Origin: Lunularia cruciata
Taxonomy: Eukaryota > Streptophyta > Marchantiopsida > Lunulariales > Lunulariaceae
Direction: 5' to 3'
Length of the DNA stretch: 64,000 nucleotides
NCBI GenBank assembly: GCA_948567375.1
Contig: OX419759.1
Span: forward strand, 49,442,593 to 49,506,592
Below are positions 11,150 to 22,989 of this stretch, in pieces; within the stretch, counting starts at the first letter, position 1, and each line of letters opens with the position of its first letter. The notes under the pieces were generated by a model. It had not been told where the DNA came from and did not search any database. It saw nothing but the letters and a program-made list of their open reading frames with translations. A program made the position numbers and the translations under genes.

Positions 11150-12083
11150 TTAGTTGACTCATCCATTCTTCAAGCTACTAGAGAACGTCTTTGCTCTTGA
11201 TCCGACAAGAGTGTAGGCTCTTGGATCCTAGCTCAACCATGCATTAGGGCATTTTGATTTGCACCAACTACTTTCTCTATAGCAATGAGGTTTTGCCTAT
11301 GTTTTGTCCACCCTTCTATATCTTCATTACTAACTTGTGAGTGTGGTTCTACACTAGATGTAATAGCCGTCCATATGACATTGTGTCTTGTTGGAGGACA
11401 GAGGATAGCTACGCACAATGCTATTAGGGACATAGTGTTTGCTATGGCACAAGAGAATAGATACCTAGCTTGGATGGAGCGTTCATATGCTTTGCAGACA
11501 ACACGTGTCAAAGTAAACTTATACTTGGTCCAAGATTATCAGGTGATAGTAATGGATGTCATAGTTACAAACCCTAAATGTGATACAATTTTGGAGGGAG
11601 TGATTACTCATCTCCTTGGATGGGCAGCAAGTGCAGCAGCAGCACGCAAGGTCTACAAGTAAAGGGGTATGCAGCAAGGTCATCTCTTTGTTCCCCTAGC
11701 CTTGGAGTTATATGGAGCTATGGACATGGCATTCGACAAATTTATCAAGGAGTGCACGAGAGTTTATCATATTAGGCACCAGGGGTACCACTCTCACTCT
11801 CATACTTTGTAGCATATTTTAGACACCATGTGTCCATTGCTCTACAAATGGCAGCGGCTGGTGCAATCCATAAGAGAGCAATCACTCTAGGTGATGCTTT
11901 TTAGGATGCTCCAGTTGTTTGTAGACCGTACGACTTGCATAGCTTGGATATCTTAGGTGCGGTAGGGCAGATTTCTCATATCGACTCTATTGGGGCTTAG
12001 CCCCATTTTGCCTATTTTGTCTCTCCCTTGTACGGCTTGATGGGTCTTCTCATCCTTTGTGTTTTCTACACAGTCACCCTTTC
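11150..12083 (+). pseudogene. LINE copy 2: C-terminal domain plus 3' end (R)
   Basis: The frame 11285-11662 encodes the best-preserved C-terminal LINE domain. It has a zinc-binding-like motif LTCECGSTLDVIAVHMTLC (CxCG-D-H-C), then GGQRIATHNAIRDIV, an R-V-lyLVQDY block, MDVIVTNPK and an alanine-rich AASAAAARKVYK tail. After a stop the homology continues (LFVPLALELYGAMDMAF, about 11680-11740). The R repeat follows in the same orientation at 11940-12083, with GGGGCTTAGCCCC, TTGTACGGCTTGATGGG and a decayed CGCGGTCGCC terminus. This copy is the main evidence that R is the 3' end of the LINE. Confidence 0.75.
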
Positions 12084-13600
12084 ACACACATTCTTCAAGT
12101 AAGTGGCGAGTTGTTCCATGAGGCTTGTCAATTCTTTTCAATGCCTGATTACCGAGGGTACCGCAATGACAGTATTTTTAAGGTTCTCTTTGAATATCAA
12201 AAACCTGACATATTTAGCTTCTTACTATGAGAACATGGAAGCGACTGTGCAAATTGTTTTATCTATTTTCTGAAATGATCATCAACGAAGATGCAGACAT
12301 TGCAACCCAAGATAAGCAGTAGAAATGGTGACCTCATGCAAAAGTTTGCTTGTTTCTAGAAGCTTGCAACAGTTGCAGGTATGATGAGACACTCCATAAT
12401 GGAGGCTTGTGTGGCTTGCAGACCATTTCGTTTTTTACGATGGTCCAGATTCGTCTTGTTTAGAGAAACTCACGAGGCCTGCACTTTGAACACGTGATAT
12501 TTTCATTCCTTTGCAAGTTTTGGCCTCGGCGGTTTTCATCCATAGTGGACTGGATTCTCTTTTGGTGTGCACGTTGATACAGTTTGCATGATCTACTGAG
12601 ATATGACACCGTATCTTATGTATTGCCAATTTACTTGAAGATAAAGTGACGTCTTCTTGTCTCCTCGCAACGTCTCAATCTTTTAGAACATCCACATGAT
12701 ATTTCATCTCTTAATTCCATGAATCATAGTCTAAAGGGAACCACTATTCATAGCGTAAGATTGGGACGAATGATACTATAAATCACAACGTTACATTACC
12801 AGTTCTCCAATCTTGTATTATAATATTCGTCAGTATCTGTCATGTGACAATCCAACAGCTGCATGCAATTACTCTACTGATTGCAGATTTAACATCACTC
12901 ACTTAGTTAGGCAGTAGGACACTGCTTTAGGTTTTATATATATGCTTTATGGGGGCTAGATTGCACATACCATACACCAACCACTGCACACGAAAAAGGG
13001 GTTTCCAATACTCTTTAGCACGTGAGATAAGGCATGCACATTGTTTCGATCGCGAACGCGACATCTGGCCAGTAGTTTTGTTACATGCACAAACAGGAAC
13101 ACAACAATTTATGTATGGCTCCAAGTATGGTACATTTATATCTTTAATCTATATTATGAAGAGAAATGAGATCAGATCTACGGAAAGCCAAAAGCAGTAG
13201 AGTGGACAACAGGAAGTACCTCTCAAGCGTTCTCCACCACGAGATATTAGGAGGTTTCAGTTAGCCCATTTTCGCAACTGTAAATAAAGTTTACAGGAAG
13301 CTTACAGAACATGAGGGATGAATTTCTGCTCTTTTACAGGAGCACCTCCCCTCCCCCTCTAAGAATTAAAGGGTCACGATTTTCAGAAACCATAAGCTTT
13401 TACAGTCTCCGGGACGTCCCATAGACCATAAGCCCCAAAAGTTGACCCAAAATTTGCATCTGGCCGTAAGACCAGATGCAAACCCTAAATTATTATGGCA
13501 CTGTTCATGAATAGACTAAAATTCATTTATGGGACCCGTGGAAATACTTACGGGAGATTTATAGGAGGAGCCTCTCTCCATAATTTCCAAAGTGAAACCC
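12084..13600. other. no gene recognised; slightly CpG-richer unique DNA
   Basis: Short frames on both strands (for example 12435-12629 minus and 12949-13200 plus) show no known motif. A TATATATATG stretch lies near 12936. The segment separates two LINE pieces and looks less decayed than they do. Confidence 0.45.
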
Positions 13601-13619
13601 CCTATTATATCCCTAGAGC

Positions 13620-15110
13620 TTCCTATTTGGCATGTACATTCCCTTTCATAGAGGTACTACTACACCATCTATGTGCCTTTGATAGCACTGTATGACACAC
13701 CTTCTCCACTATATTAGGGTCATGTACACTCTCACAGCTATCAAACAAGTGGTGTAGACTATGGATAGCTCTTCACACAACCATTAGAGGTTGTGGTCTT
13801 ATATTGTAGAAGGCCATTGCACAAGCAGCATATCTAGATGCATGGGTACTTGTAGTTCTCTGATTGGTTGATAGATTCATTCATGAAGGCCATTTTTTCT
13901 TGTTTGCACCTATCACAATAGTAAACTCTATTACCTATGCATTCCAAACATATATTTGGCTTGCCCGTGACGTACTGCCATGTCATACATGTGCTACACT
14001 CCCCAATTTGTTGACTTTGTGTCCCTAGATTATAGGAAGACTCTAGTGGATCTTAGTGAGCATGTGCACATTTGCACCCTTACTTGCATCCTTGCAGATG
14101 TGCCTATTTCTGATAGAACTAAGATCCAAGTAAGAGCTTGGCTCCTTGCATTTCCATTGATTCAGGATTTTTGGTTCACTTTGGAGCAGTTTACCATGAC
14201 CCTTAGTTTGTGGTTGGGTTTACCACATCTAGCACTATTAGGGCTTCCGGACCAATGCACTTGCAATTCTACTTGCAACTCACATGGAATTGACCTTTTA
14301 CATTATGTTAAAAGGAGAGATTCCACTACACCATCCGGGATACAATAGCTTAGATCTTACTATCCACACCTTTCTAGGTTTAGATCAAGTGATGGTTGGA
14401 TTTACCAAGGAGGGTGAGGGCTGACATAGTTCTATTCCAAGACGGCAGACGGACCTTGTTTGATGTGGGGGTTTACAAACCTATTACAATCAAAGTACTT
14501 GACTCGAGCAAGCATGCATGTGGAAGCTGCAACAGTCATTGTCGCCAAGGGGAAGGAGGACCACTATGTACTCTGACATGCCTCCAATACCTTTGTCCTG
14601 TTGGCAGTTGAGACTTTTGGCCACCTCCATCATCATTTTGATGGCCTACTTGTAAGATTGCATGAGGTTCTTTGTAGAGGAGAAGAGCACTAGCTCTCTC
14701 TCTATCCATGCTCACATCTCACTTTTGTCAATGGGTATTTGTAGGGTGATAGATACACATTGACAAAATTGACCCACTGACCCACCTATACCATTCATAG
14801 GCATTGGGTCTTCACCAACGGGCAACACCAATAGGGACTCCTTGCATGTCTAGGCCCCTTCCCTCTCATCTACTGGATATACCTTTGGAGGATTTATATC
14901 ACACAATTTAGAAGTAGATTACTATCTAGACTCTTCTATCCTATGGGGCTTGCTCTTTGTTTCTTAGGGGCTTTTAGCCCTTTTGCATGGGCCTCAAGCT
15001 CTTGTTCTCCTTCATCACTTTTTTGTGCTCTTGTATCATGTTTGTTTTCTTTGGGGTATACTATTTGGCCTTCTGGCTAGTTTTCATCAAGCGACCAAAC
15101 TGTTTTAGAT
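13620..15110 (+). pseudogene. LINE copy 3: RT tail, C-terminal domain and 3' region
   Basis: The frame 13980-14348 carries FVDFVSLDYRKTLVDLSEH, DVPISDRTKI and FWFTLEQFTMTLSLWLGLPH, a block shared with copies at 25640, 29620 and 33225. The cysteine motif has decayed (CTCNSTCNSHGIDLLHY). The frame 14396-14611 continues the domain: RRVRADIVLFQDGRRTLFDV then YKPITIKVL. After 14611 the homology continues in another frame (AVETFGHLHHHFDG). The non-coding 3' part to about 15110 resembles 39900-40350. Frames are broken, so it is a pseudogene. The sequence around 14190 is an unoccupied version of the site where the copia element inserted in copy 7. Confidence 0.75.
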
Positions 15111-16441
15111 TGTAAGTTGATTCCACAAACATAACATTATAGTATGATATCGATAGACAGTTCTGAAAATAATCTGATATTTGAAAAAAAAATTGACATG
15201 GACATCTAGTTAGCATGGTATCCTCTATACTTCTGAACTAGAATAATTTACACTAGTTCTAATTTTAACATTAATGATAATTTCCTATGATTATAAGACA
15301 TCAAGGCATTTCCATGAGGTTGGTTGTGGTTGTGTGGAGTGGATCTAACTCAATTGATTTATTTAAGGGAAATAATTAGTTATATTAAAAGTTTTAAAAC
15401 CAGTTTCTCATAATATTTATCAGTAAAAAAAGTATCACTAATAATTTATCTTTTTTCATCTCATTAAGTCCTTTCTTCTACATTCTCTATGTAGTCTTGG
15501 ATCTCAAGTTAACAGATATAATGACTTCTAATCATTTAAATTTACCAAACTTGGATTTAGATCAGATAAATGAGTCTTTTATTTTTATTTTTAGTGTAGA
15601 AGAAAAAACTAACCTATGTGGTTAACTTTAGTATTTGATATCTAATATTTGATATACCTACACATTTATATAATATAGATGAATATATATATATATATAT
15701 ATAATTTAATGTAATAAGCTAAGGTTGTTAAATTTATCTGATTTAAAATTATCAATTATGAAATTCTATCTTATTTTTTACTATTAAGAAAAGGTGAAAA
15801 TAGATAAGAGAATATATCTTTGCTAATTTAGACATGAGAAATAGAAAATAAAAGATATTTCAAAGAATTTTATTTATAAATTTGTTGTATAGTCTCTTCT
15901 ACTTTCATGGGTAACTTTACATGGCAAGAGTATGTAAGAAGTGTATAAAAGACCAAATTCATGAAATAAAGTATACACTAAATATCAACTATACAACAAA
16001 TTTCCCTTAATATTAATTCCACAAAAAATAAAGATTTTTTTGAGGGTAAAAAATGGTTAATATGCATTATAAGATTAAATAAATATGAAGTGAATGTATA
16101 CAAAAAATAAATATTTATCAAATTAATGTTTCTAGATGTAATTAATAATACATCATGAGGTATAGGTCAATTCTAAGGTAAATATTGTAATATATCACAA
16201 AAAATAATAGATAATATTTCATAATAAATATCAATACTTTAAATCTTGAAGAAGAAGAAGAAGTAAATGCATATTTATTTTATATGATATTATCATGTTA
16301 GATTGATAAGATTGTATATATAACTCTTTTTTAAGTGTTTTATAAATATGATATTTGTAGTACTTTGACATGATTTTATTGATTTATAAATTTATAAATT
16401 TATTTATTTAAATATTTTTATTCTTATTTTTCCTTATATAT

Positions 16442-16840
16442 TTGATCATAGAGATATTTTAATACAATAAAAGTTTTGGTAAATGGTTGAGTAATGCATG
16501 CAACATACCACTACATCTCAATAAGAAAATAGTAATTAATTTTTTGTAACATATCTAATTTCTCAAATCAATTCCACTATCTTTTACAAATTTCATTCAC
16601 TTCTCAAAAAAGTATTTTGCAATACTTGAATTCTTGCTTAATTTTTTCTTATTTTATCTATATTTTGATCATAGAGATATTTAATCCAATCAAAATTTTG
16701 GTAAATGGTAGAGTAATGCATGCAACATGCCACTATTTCTTAATAAGAAAATAATCAGTAAATTGTTGTAACATATCTAATATCTCAAATTAATATCACT
16801 ATATTTTTACAAACTTCATGCACTTTTGAGCAAAGTCTAT
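16442..16840. repeat. imperfect tandem duplication, about 225 bp
   Basis: TTGATCATAGAGATATTT begins at 16442 and again near 16667. The following 170 bases align closely, including GGTAAATGGT, GAGTAATGCATGCAACAT and AATAAGAAAATA. Differences are scattered substitutions, so the duplication is not recent. Confidence 0.85.
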
Positions 16841-16848
16841 TATAATGA

Positions 16849-16915
16849 TTGAATTCTTGCTTAACTCATCTTGCTTGAATTCTTGCTTAACTCATCTTGC
16901 TTGAATTCTTGCTTA
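16849..16915. repeat. 26-bp direct repeat, 2.5 copies
   Basis: TTGAATTCTTGCTTAACTCA starts at 16849 and 16875, and a third copy at 16901 is cut after TTGCTTAA. The first two units are identical, implying a recent local expansion. Confidence 0.9.
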
Positions 16916-17269
16916 AAACATTTAAACTTGTTGTTCAATAAACTTATAAGACTCTATACTTACAATAGTTGATATCTTCTACAAGGTAGTTTATTCATTC
17001 TGAGTGTAGTCTTGATACTTTTCTACTATACATATCTAAAATAGAGTTTAACTCCATATCATGGATATGTCTCACAAAGTTGAATGTCTTGAAGTTTTCA
17101 AATTCTTCAATCTTGACTTCAAAAAAACTATTTGGATACTCATGTAATGTTTATATTATCTTGGCTAATCCAAATTTTGAAGAGTATAGGATACAAGTTG
17201 ATTATAAAAGATTATCAAAATTTGTAGAGATCAACTTAACTTACCATATATTCTCAAGTAAAAAAAACT

Positions 17270-19210
17270 AAAAATACAAAAGATACAAGAAGGATGGGAA
17301 GACCTATCAAGCCCACACAAAGATAAAACCTATGTGGTAAAATAAAAATAAGCTTCAAGAACATTAAAATGTAAATATCCTATTATACTTACATCTATAT
17401 GAGTTAAATGGTATAAATGCTACAAGAACATCCAAAGAAGCATCAACAAGTATGATTTTTATCTTGATTGTACTAACCATTACTCTCTATAGAATAATAA
17501 ATACCCATTTTCTAAATTATACTATCAAATATAGAAGCAAAAGTGAATACACCCTATTAACTAATATGTATGATAAGCTCTTGTACAATTTTAACAGACA
17601 TTTAAACATGTTTGTTAAAAATATTGTATCCATAGCATAACTCTAAGGCTAGAGGAATAAAAGGTGATGTTTTTTGCATACTCTTATACTTAGAAACCTT
17701 GGCTATTATTGCTTGACTTACCATCCACCTAAGCAGATGTGTGATTACTCCCTCAAAAATTGCATCAAGTATGGGATTTATAGTTACAATATCTATTACA
17801 CTTATAAGAGAGCGAGTGCAAGAGCAAAAACATACCCTAGTAGTACAAGAATGGATGTATCAACTAGAAGAGTGTATAGAGCTTGTTGAAACTTTTGGTC
17901 CATAAGGAAGGTTGTAACCCTCTAATCTAAAATTGAATTGGAAGATAAAGAAGCAACAGATGTTAGATCATAAGTTGTGCTTGATAGGACAAACAAACTC
18001 TTGTATGCTACAATAATACTTGGAAAGAAAAGGATGCCTCCTCTACCTTGATCAGCTATCTTGCCAATACTAACCTACCAACACAAAACATATGGAAATT
18101 TAAGGTACTAAGAGTGCAAAACCACCTAAAAATAGTACAAATACCACCTCCTCTACAAATAATAAGCCTCATTTTCCACAAAAAGTTGATGGTAGAGATG
18201 TCTATCTTTGAGCCAAGTTCCTTGTCACACAATCAAAAGTCCCTAGTCTAATTATATCACTAAAGATTCCATAATCCTTTATCAAAGGGGATCTCAAACA
18301 TAATAAGAAAAATGGTAAAGAAATAATTATTCAAAGTAGGTAGGTAAGATGACAAGTAATACTAGAGTAGAGTATACTAAAAGTCACTTGTAGATCACTT
18401 AGCAAAGAAAGGTCATCCACAAGAAAGATACTCTACAAGCACAACATCTAATAAGCATGTGACAAAATCCTCATATCTTATTAGCACTCCAAGAATACAT
18501 AATCACTCATAATGTAACACACCTTTTTGGAGGCTAGAGATGAAGAGAAAAATTTAAATGGGATGCACCATACTTTGACACCTTGAATATTAGGCCTACC
18601 TACAATATAGAGCTTTGTAGTCAAGTGATCAAACTAGGTTTACAAGGCTAAAAATGTATGTATAATCTGCCAAGAAGAGAAAGATATAATTTAGTGTAGT
18701 CAAACTAGTAAAAGAAAAGAGCTAAACAAAATTTATGGTAAAAAGAGGTCTCCCTTGAAGGATCTTTTATCATTTAATAATAGGTAACCAAAGAAAAGAA
18801 ACTCTATATTCCAAGAATCCATGCTAATAGCAAAGAGAAAATGTAGAACCATAGGAGGACTACACAAAAAGAATAAGACTAGCCAAGGATCCAAATACCT
18901 ACTTAAGCTCTCTAAAGACAAATATAGACATAAGATGTAAAAGAGTTCCTAATATCCACCTATAAGATAATCCAATCTTAGTGGATATTAAGGAGTGTTC
19001 TAATGCCAAGTGATAAAACCTGATAACTTCCCACTATAAAAATTCCAAAATGATAAGGAAAAAGATGTTGTTGGAAGTGAGAATGATATTGTAGGACAAT
19101 GGTATGACTAATAAGGTATAAAAAGACCTTCCCAATAGTAAGCGGGCTAATGCCTCTTATATCTTTCTCCATCAAGAGAAGTCAAGTAACATCTAGTACT
19201 TGACTAATTG
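17270..19210 (-). pseudogene. LINE copy 4: RT, C-terminal region and 3' end, minus strand
   Basis: Read on the minus strand from about 19200: DIRGISPLTIGKVFLYLISH and QHLFPYHFGIFIVG (19175-18978), ESLSRYLDPWLVLFFL (near 18915), then motif C as LADYTYI at about 18650-18680. The order matches LINE copy 1. At the far end (17283-17345) lies an R-type 3' end, seen on the plus strand as GAAGGATGGGAAGACCTATC then CAAGCCCACAC. A LINE copy ending in R on the other strand independently supports R as the LINE terminus. Many stops and frameshifts make it a pseudogene. Confidence 0.65.
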
Positions 19211-19444
19211 AGGTAAGAATTTCCCTTGCTATTGCTACCAATCACAAGATATTACACTACAAATTCCATGTGGTTATTGATTTTATAAGATATTTCAAAT
19301 TATCTTAGGATATCTTGATGGTTTTCCTACTTGATGCATGTATCCCAAGTAGTTCAATCATCATCTTTATGCATATTTCCCAAGAGTCTTTACCCTTATG
19401 AGGTAAAAGATCATTGATATACCAAACATGGTATGTCTCCTAAG

Positions 19445-19527
19445 AGGTGAAGCAATAGCTAATACAAAAATAGCAATAGAATATAGGATGCTCCAAATTA
19501 TATCTCAAGATGCCAACACAACCAAAA
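19445..19527 (+). repeat. dispersed repeat related to 3969-4050
   Basis: This is the plus-strand partner of the segment at 3969-4050, with gapless alignment over about 82 bases. The open frame 19428-19631 carries the related peptide. It sits about 100 bases before the start of LINE copy 5, and whether it belongs to that element is unknown. Confidence 0.5.
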
Positions 19528-19629
19528 CCATTTATCTCAACCTAATTATAGGCCATAGTCCATACTCACCTCCTTTGGTTAGAGAATACTTGAGAAGCAT
19601 ATTCCATTCTTACACAATGCTAACTTACT

Positions 19630-20015
19630 AGTGCTTCATATTTAGCATGGACTTTTGCACCTATAGAAGCATTATTGCAACATTTATAGATAGTATCATC
19701 CATCACTAATAAAATGATAAAATTATTTCATACTTTTATCATTTTATTAGTGTCATTTATGTTGCTAAAAACCTAAAAAATGAGTGGTGTAGGCAAAAGA
19801 TAGCTCTACCCATAGTCATGGGCAGATGCGTACTCATTGGGCAAGAGGCTATAATATTAGTAGCATATATTGGAGCATGCATTCTAGTGGTCCCTTGTTT
19901 AGCAAATATGTTCTTACACAAGGGTGTCATTTGTTGTTAGAACCTATCATGATAATGGATTCAAGCACTTATGCTTTCCAATCATATTTTTGTTTGGCTT
20001 GTGACTTATTACTAA
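19630..20015 (+). pseudogene. LINE copy 5, left part, interrupted by a gypsy element
   Basis: This matches LINE copies 6 and 7 in the region before the SLDxRKxxVDL block: IFSMDFCTYRSIIATFIDS, then the region ending CTTGTGACTTATTACTAA. Homology stops abruptly at 20015 and resumes at 25612 after the gypsy element. Joined in register, the flanks match the unbroken copies at 29580-29640 and 33190-33240. Confidence 0.7.
20011..20015. repeat. target-site duplication, left (ACTAA)
   Basis: ACTAA abuts the TG start of the 5' LTR. Its partner ACCAA at 25612-25616 abuts the CA end of the 3' LTR. They differ by one transition. A 5-bp duplication is usual for LTR retrotransposons. The uninterrupted LINE copy near 33197 reads ATTACCAAGC at this point. 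Confidence 0.7.
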
Positions 20016-20455
20016 TGTAATAATATGGAGCTAGCAAACAAGCTAGCACAGGCTAATGAGTCAATAAAATAAACTAAATATAGCTAGGAATTCTAAAAAT
20101 GTTCTAAAAGTACCTAAGAAGCTTCTTGGTGGGAAGCTTCTAGGTATTTTCCAAGGATTGAGTGACTTGTAATGCCAAGTTAATGGCTAGCTTAGCTTGT
20201 TTACCAAGTAGGCAACTTTTAGAAGAAAGCTTTTATGGAAACTTCTTGGGTAACTTAGCTTGCACTCCAAGAAGGCAGCATTGAGAAAGTACCTTCATTG
20301 GAAGCTTCTCAAGAGCCTTGTATTGCTTCACTATAAGTACCAAAGCCTGAGCTCATGCAAGGTATTTAAAGTTTTCCTCAATTGAGAGTTTCAATATGAC
20401 CTCTCCTTATGATCTTCTATTCTCCTATTTATCTCCTTGGTCTCTATCTTTTACA
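20016..20455 (+). repeat. gypsy element 5' LTR
   Basis: The LTR starts TGTAATAATATGG and ends CTATCTTTTACA. Its last 153 bases match 25459-25611, and most of its length matches the lone LTR at about 37750-38179. A TATA-like CTATAAGTACC lies near 20331-20341; the other two copies read CTATAAATACC, so this is the likely promoter of the element. Confidence 0.88.
20331..20341 (+). promoter_or_regulatory. probable LTR TATA box
   Basis: CTATAAGTACC here corresponds to CTATAAATACC at about 25490 and at about 38060 in the two related LTRs. The better-preserved copies fit a plant TATA box. This copy carries a substitution. Confidence 0.55.
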
Positions 20456-20456
20456 T

Positions 20457-20467
20457 TGGTATCAAAG
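20457..20467 (+). promoter_or_regulatory. primer-binding site, initiator tRNA-Met type
   Basis: TGGTATCAAAG begins one base after the LTR. It differs by one base from TGGTATCAGAG, the usual plant site complementary to the 3' end of initiator methionine tRNA. It fixes the LTR boundary and the plus orientation of the element. Confidence 0.85.
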
Positions 20468-21479
20468 TAAGAATGGGATGGATGGAATCTATGGACCACC
20501 AAATCAGTCCCCTCCACCATTGGGATTTCTATATCCATGTGCTGCCAAAGTATCATTTCCAACAGTTCATCACTTCCCACAAAGGCCAAGAATTTTTGAA
20601 TATGGTCACCTTGTCTGATGGACTATTGATCCTTCCTATTGTAACTCATGGAGAAAAATGGATGTGCAATATCCAAGGGTTCACGTAGAGAATTGCAAGT
20701 TGTTATTGTAGTAAAGTAGTAGTCATGACAACATTGCCCAAAGTTATCATTGTTATGTAGCAACAAATCAAGCATCTTACTTGTTGTTGGAAAACAGAAT
20801 TAGGGGGTGTTTCAAAAATAAACCTACAAATTTTTTATATTTCTAAATTATATTTACAAAATGTGTGAAAAATCTATAGGTAGCCGCTCAAAAATACATT
20901 TGGGTAAATTAATGAGATCCCTCCAAGTTTCTTATTTTAAAAAACTCCATAATAGGTGGTTTGTAGGAAATAATAGATACGGAGTTTGCATTATAACCTT
21001 GTAAAGCATTAATTAGCATTAATTGTAATTTAGAGTTAATAATAGATTGGCTGATTTGAATTTTATTTAAATGGTTTGAGAGAGAATCCAAGAAAAGTCT
21101 AAGAAGGTGCAGGAGGTGCCAGATGGTACTTGGGGACACCTGGCCTTTCATTTTAAGTTAGGTGCTTGTTGGTGCTCATTGGTGGTGGTTGGTGCTGATT
21201 TTTCAAATATATGGTTGCAACTCTTGTAGTAGTCAAATTTGGTCCTATCAATTTGGTCCTATCAAAACTCATCCACATCACCTATTTGGTCTAAAACTTA
21301 TTTCATTATGGTACACCTAAACATTCATGAGTGTGAATCTGAATTTTAGAAATGAACGTAAGTTACACTAATTTTCCCATTGGGAGAATTATGATAGGTT
21401 CAGTTATTAGCTCATTGGCAAGTTACAAAGTTCACTTAAAAATACAATGAAATTTTTTATTTATCTTGTAGACATCCAT

Positions 21480-22340
21480 CAAAACTAATTTTGAAACTCT
21501 TTATTATGATGATAAATGACAAGAGCAATTGGGAAGAGTAGCATTTTGAGAGAGAGAAGATCAAGTGCAATTTCTAAAACCAAAAGTCTTTGAAAGAAAG
21601 AATTTACTAGGAGCAATAGAGAATTTTGTGTTTGATTGTGAATGTTATTTTGAAGCCACATATCTTGTAAATGATTGATGCAAATCCTCTTGACTCCAAG
21701 TCAATTAGATGGAGCCGCAAAACTATGGTGAAAATTTGGGATGAAGCAAACTAAATGCTAACATTTTTCTCCAATTTTGACATGGGAAGACTTCAAGATA
21801 AGGTCATTGGGCAATTCCAAGCCACAAATTTTGCATTAGCTACACAAGATTGACTGGTGGAATTGAGGTAGATTGGTTTAGTGAGAAGTCACATTTTTTA
21901 GTTCTAAAACACCATGATGCTTATCCTAGACATATAAGAAGATGAAGCTTTGGATCACTTTGTCAAAGGCTTGAAATCATGCACCAAATTAGAGGTAACA
22001 TTGCATGAACCAAAACATGAACATCTATGCAAATGGTTGAGCATTTTGGCTCCTTTGTTATCACAAATTGATCTTGACCTAAACCTCCACAAAACCTACA
22101 AACACACCAAGCACAAGTGGATGAACCTGCACCAATGGAGATTGATGTCATCCAATAGAGACAACTTTGCATGGAAGACCAAGAGTAGTTACAAGAGAAA
22201 ATGGTGGTTGCTTTTATTATCAACAAATTGGATATCATATTGCTGGATGCACACTCCAAAATAGATGACTCTGACCAATTTCCAATGGAGTTTGTGGAGT
22301 TCAATGCTCACTTACTTGAAACATGATCAGTTCTTACAAA
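21480..22340 (+). pseudogene. gypsy gag remnant
   Basis: A T-W-E-D-F block near 21785 is the usual gypsy gag TWEEF motif. The frame 21950-22264 begins DHFVKGLKSCTKLEVTLHEP, matching the DxFVxGLKPxxxxEV block of gypsy gag proteins. No intact zinc knuckle was seen. Stops and frame changes break it. Confidence 0.7.
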
Positions 22341-22394
22341 TTGAATAATCAACCTCTACAAGTTTGATTCATTTGTAAGTTATGATGATATCAA

Positions 22395-22720
22395 GTCATG
22401 GTTATAGAATTTTGGTTGATTCTAGGTGTTCTAAAAATTGCATGTCCATGCAATTAGCAAAGGAATTAGATATTGATATAAAGCCAATATTAAGCAGAAA
22501 ATTGATGGTGGTGGATGGTGTAAAACGCTCTACATTCCAAACTTCATAACCTATTCTATTCAAGATTAGGAAAGAGTATTTTGATTACATGAGACTTGTA
22601 ATCAACCCTTACACTATAATATCATTCTTGGTCTTCCTTGGCTTGAATGTCATAAGGTTCAATTTGATTGGCCCAACAGAAAATTCAAGTACAACACCAA
22701 GGTAAGAAGTATTGATTAGG
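22395..22720 (+). pseudogene. gypsy aspartic protease remnant
   Basis: LVDSRCSKNCMSMQLAKEL starts near 22412. The catalytic D-S/T-G triplet of retropepsins is DSR here, so the glycine is lost. Downstream, in another frame, comes YNIILGLPWLECHKVQFDW (about 22616-22675), the conserved ILGMPWL block after gypsy proteases. Confidence 0.8.
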
Positions 22721-22989
22721 TTGTTTGGCACCTCTAAGTAAGACATTTAAGAATAATCAATCCTGAAATGGGAATTTTGTCAATATAGTAGTTGTAGAGC
22801 AATCTTTGGAGGAAGATGTTCCTATTTTTGCAGTGTGGATCAAACTTGTTAAGCAAGGAGACTTGGATGAGGATCAACAGCCAATGGTTGATCAAATAAT
22901 TAAGATTTTGAAGATGTGTTTTTGGATAATATTTCAAAGGGATTACCCTTTGATCAAGGTATGCCTTTCCAAACCATGATATTGCCAAG

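Larger units (their letters stand above)
15111..17260. other. AT-rich non-coding stretch
   Basis: The DNA is very A/T-rich with no coding signal. It includes a TA dinucleotide run at about 15682-15702, a GAA run near 16250-16263 and the duplications annotated separately. Possible small frames are the expected result of composition. Confidence 0.7.
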
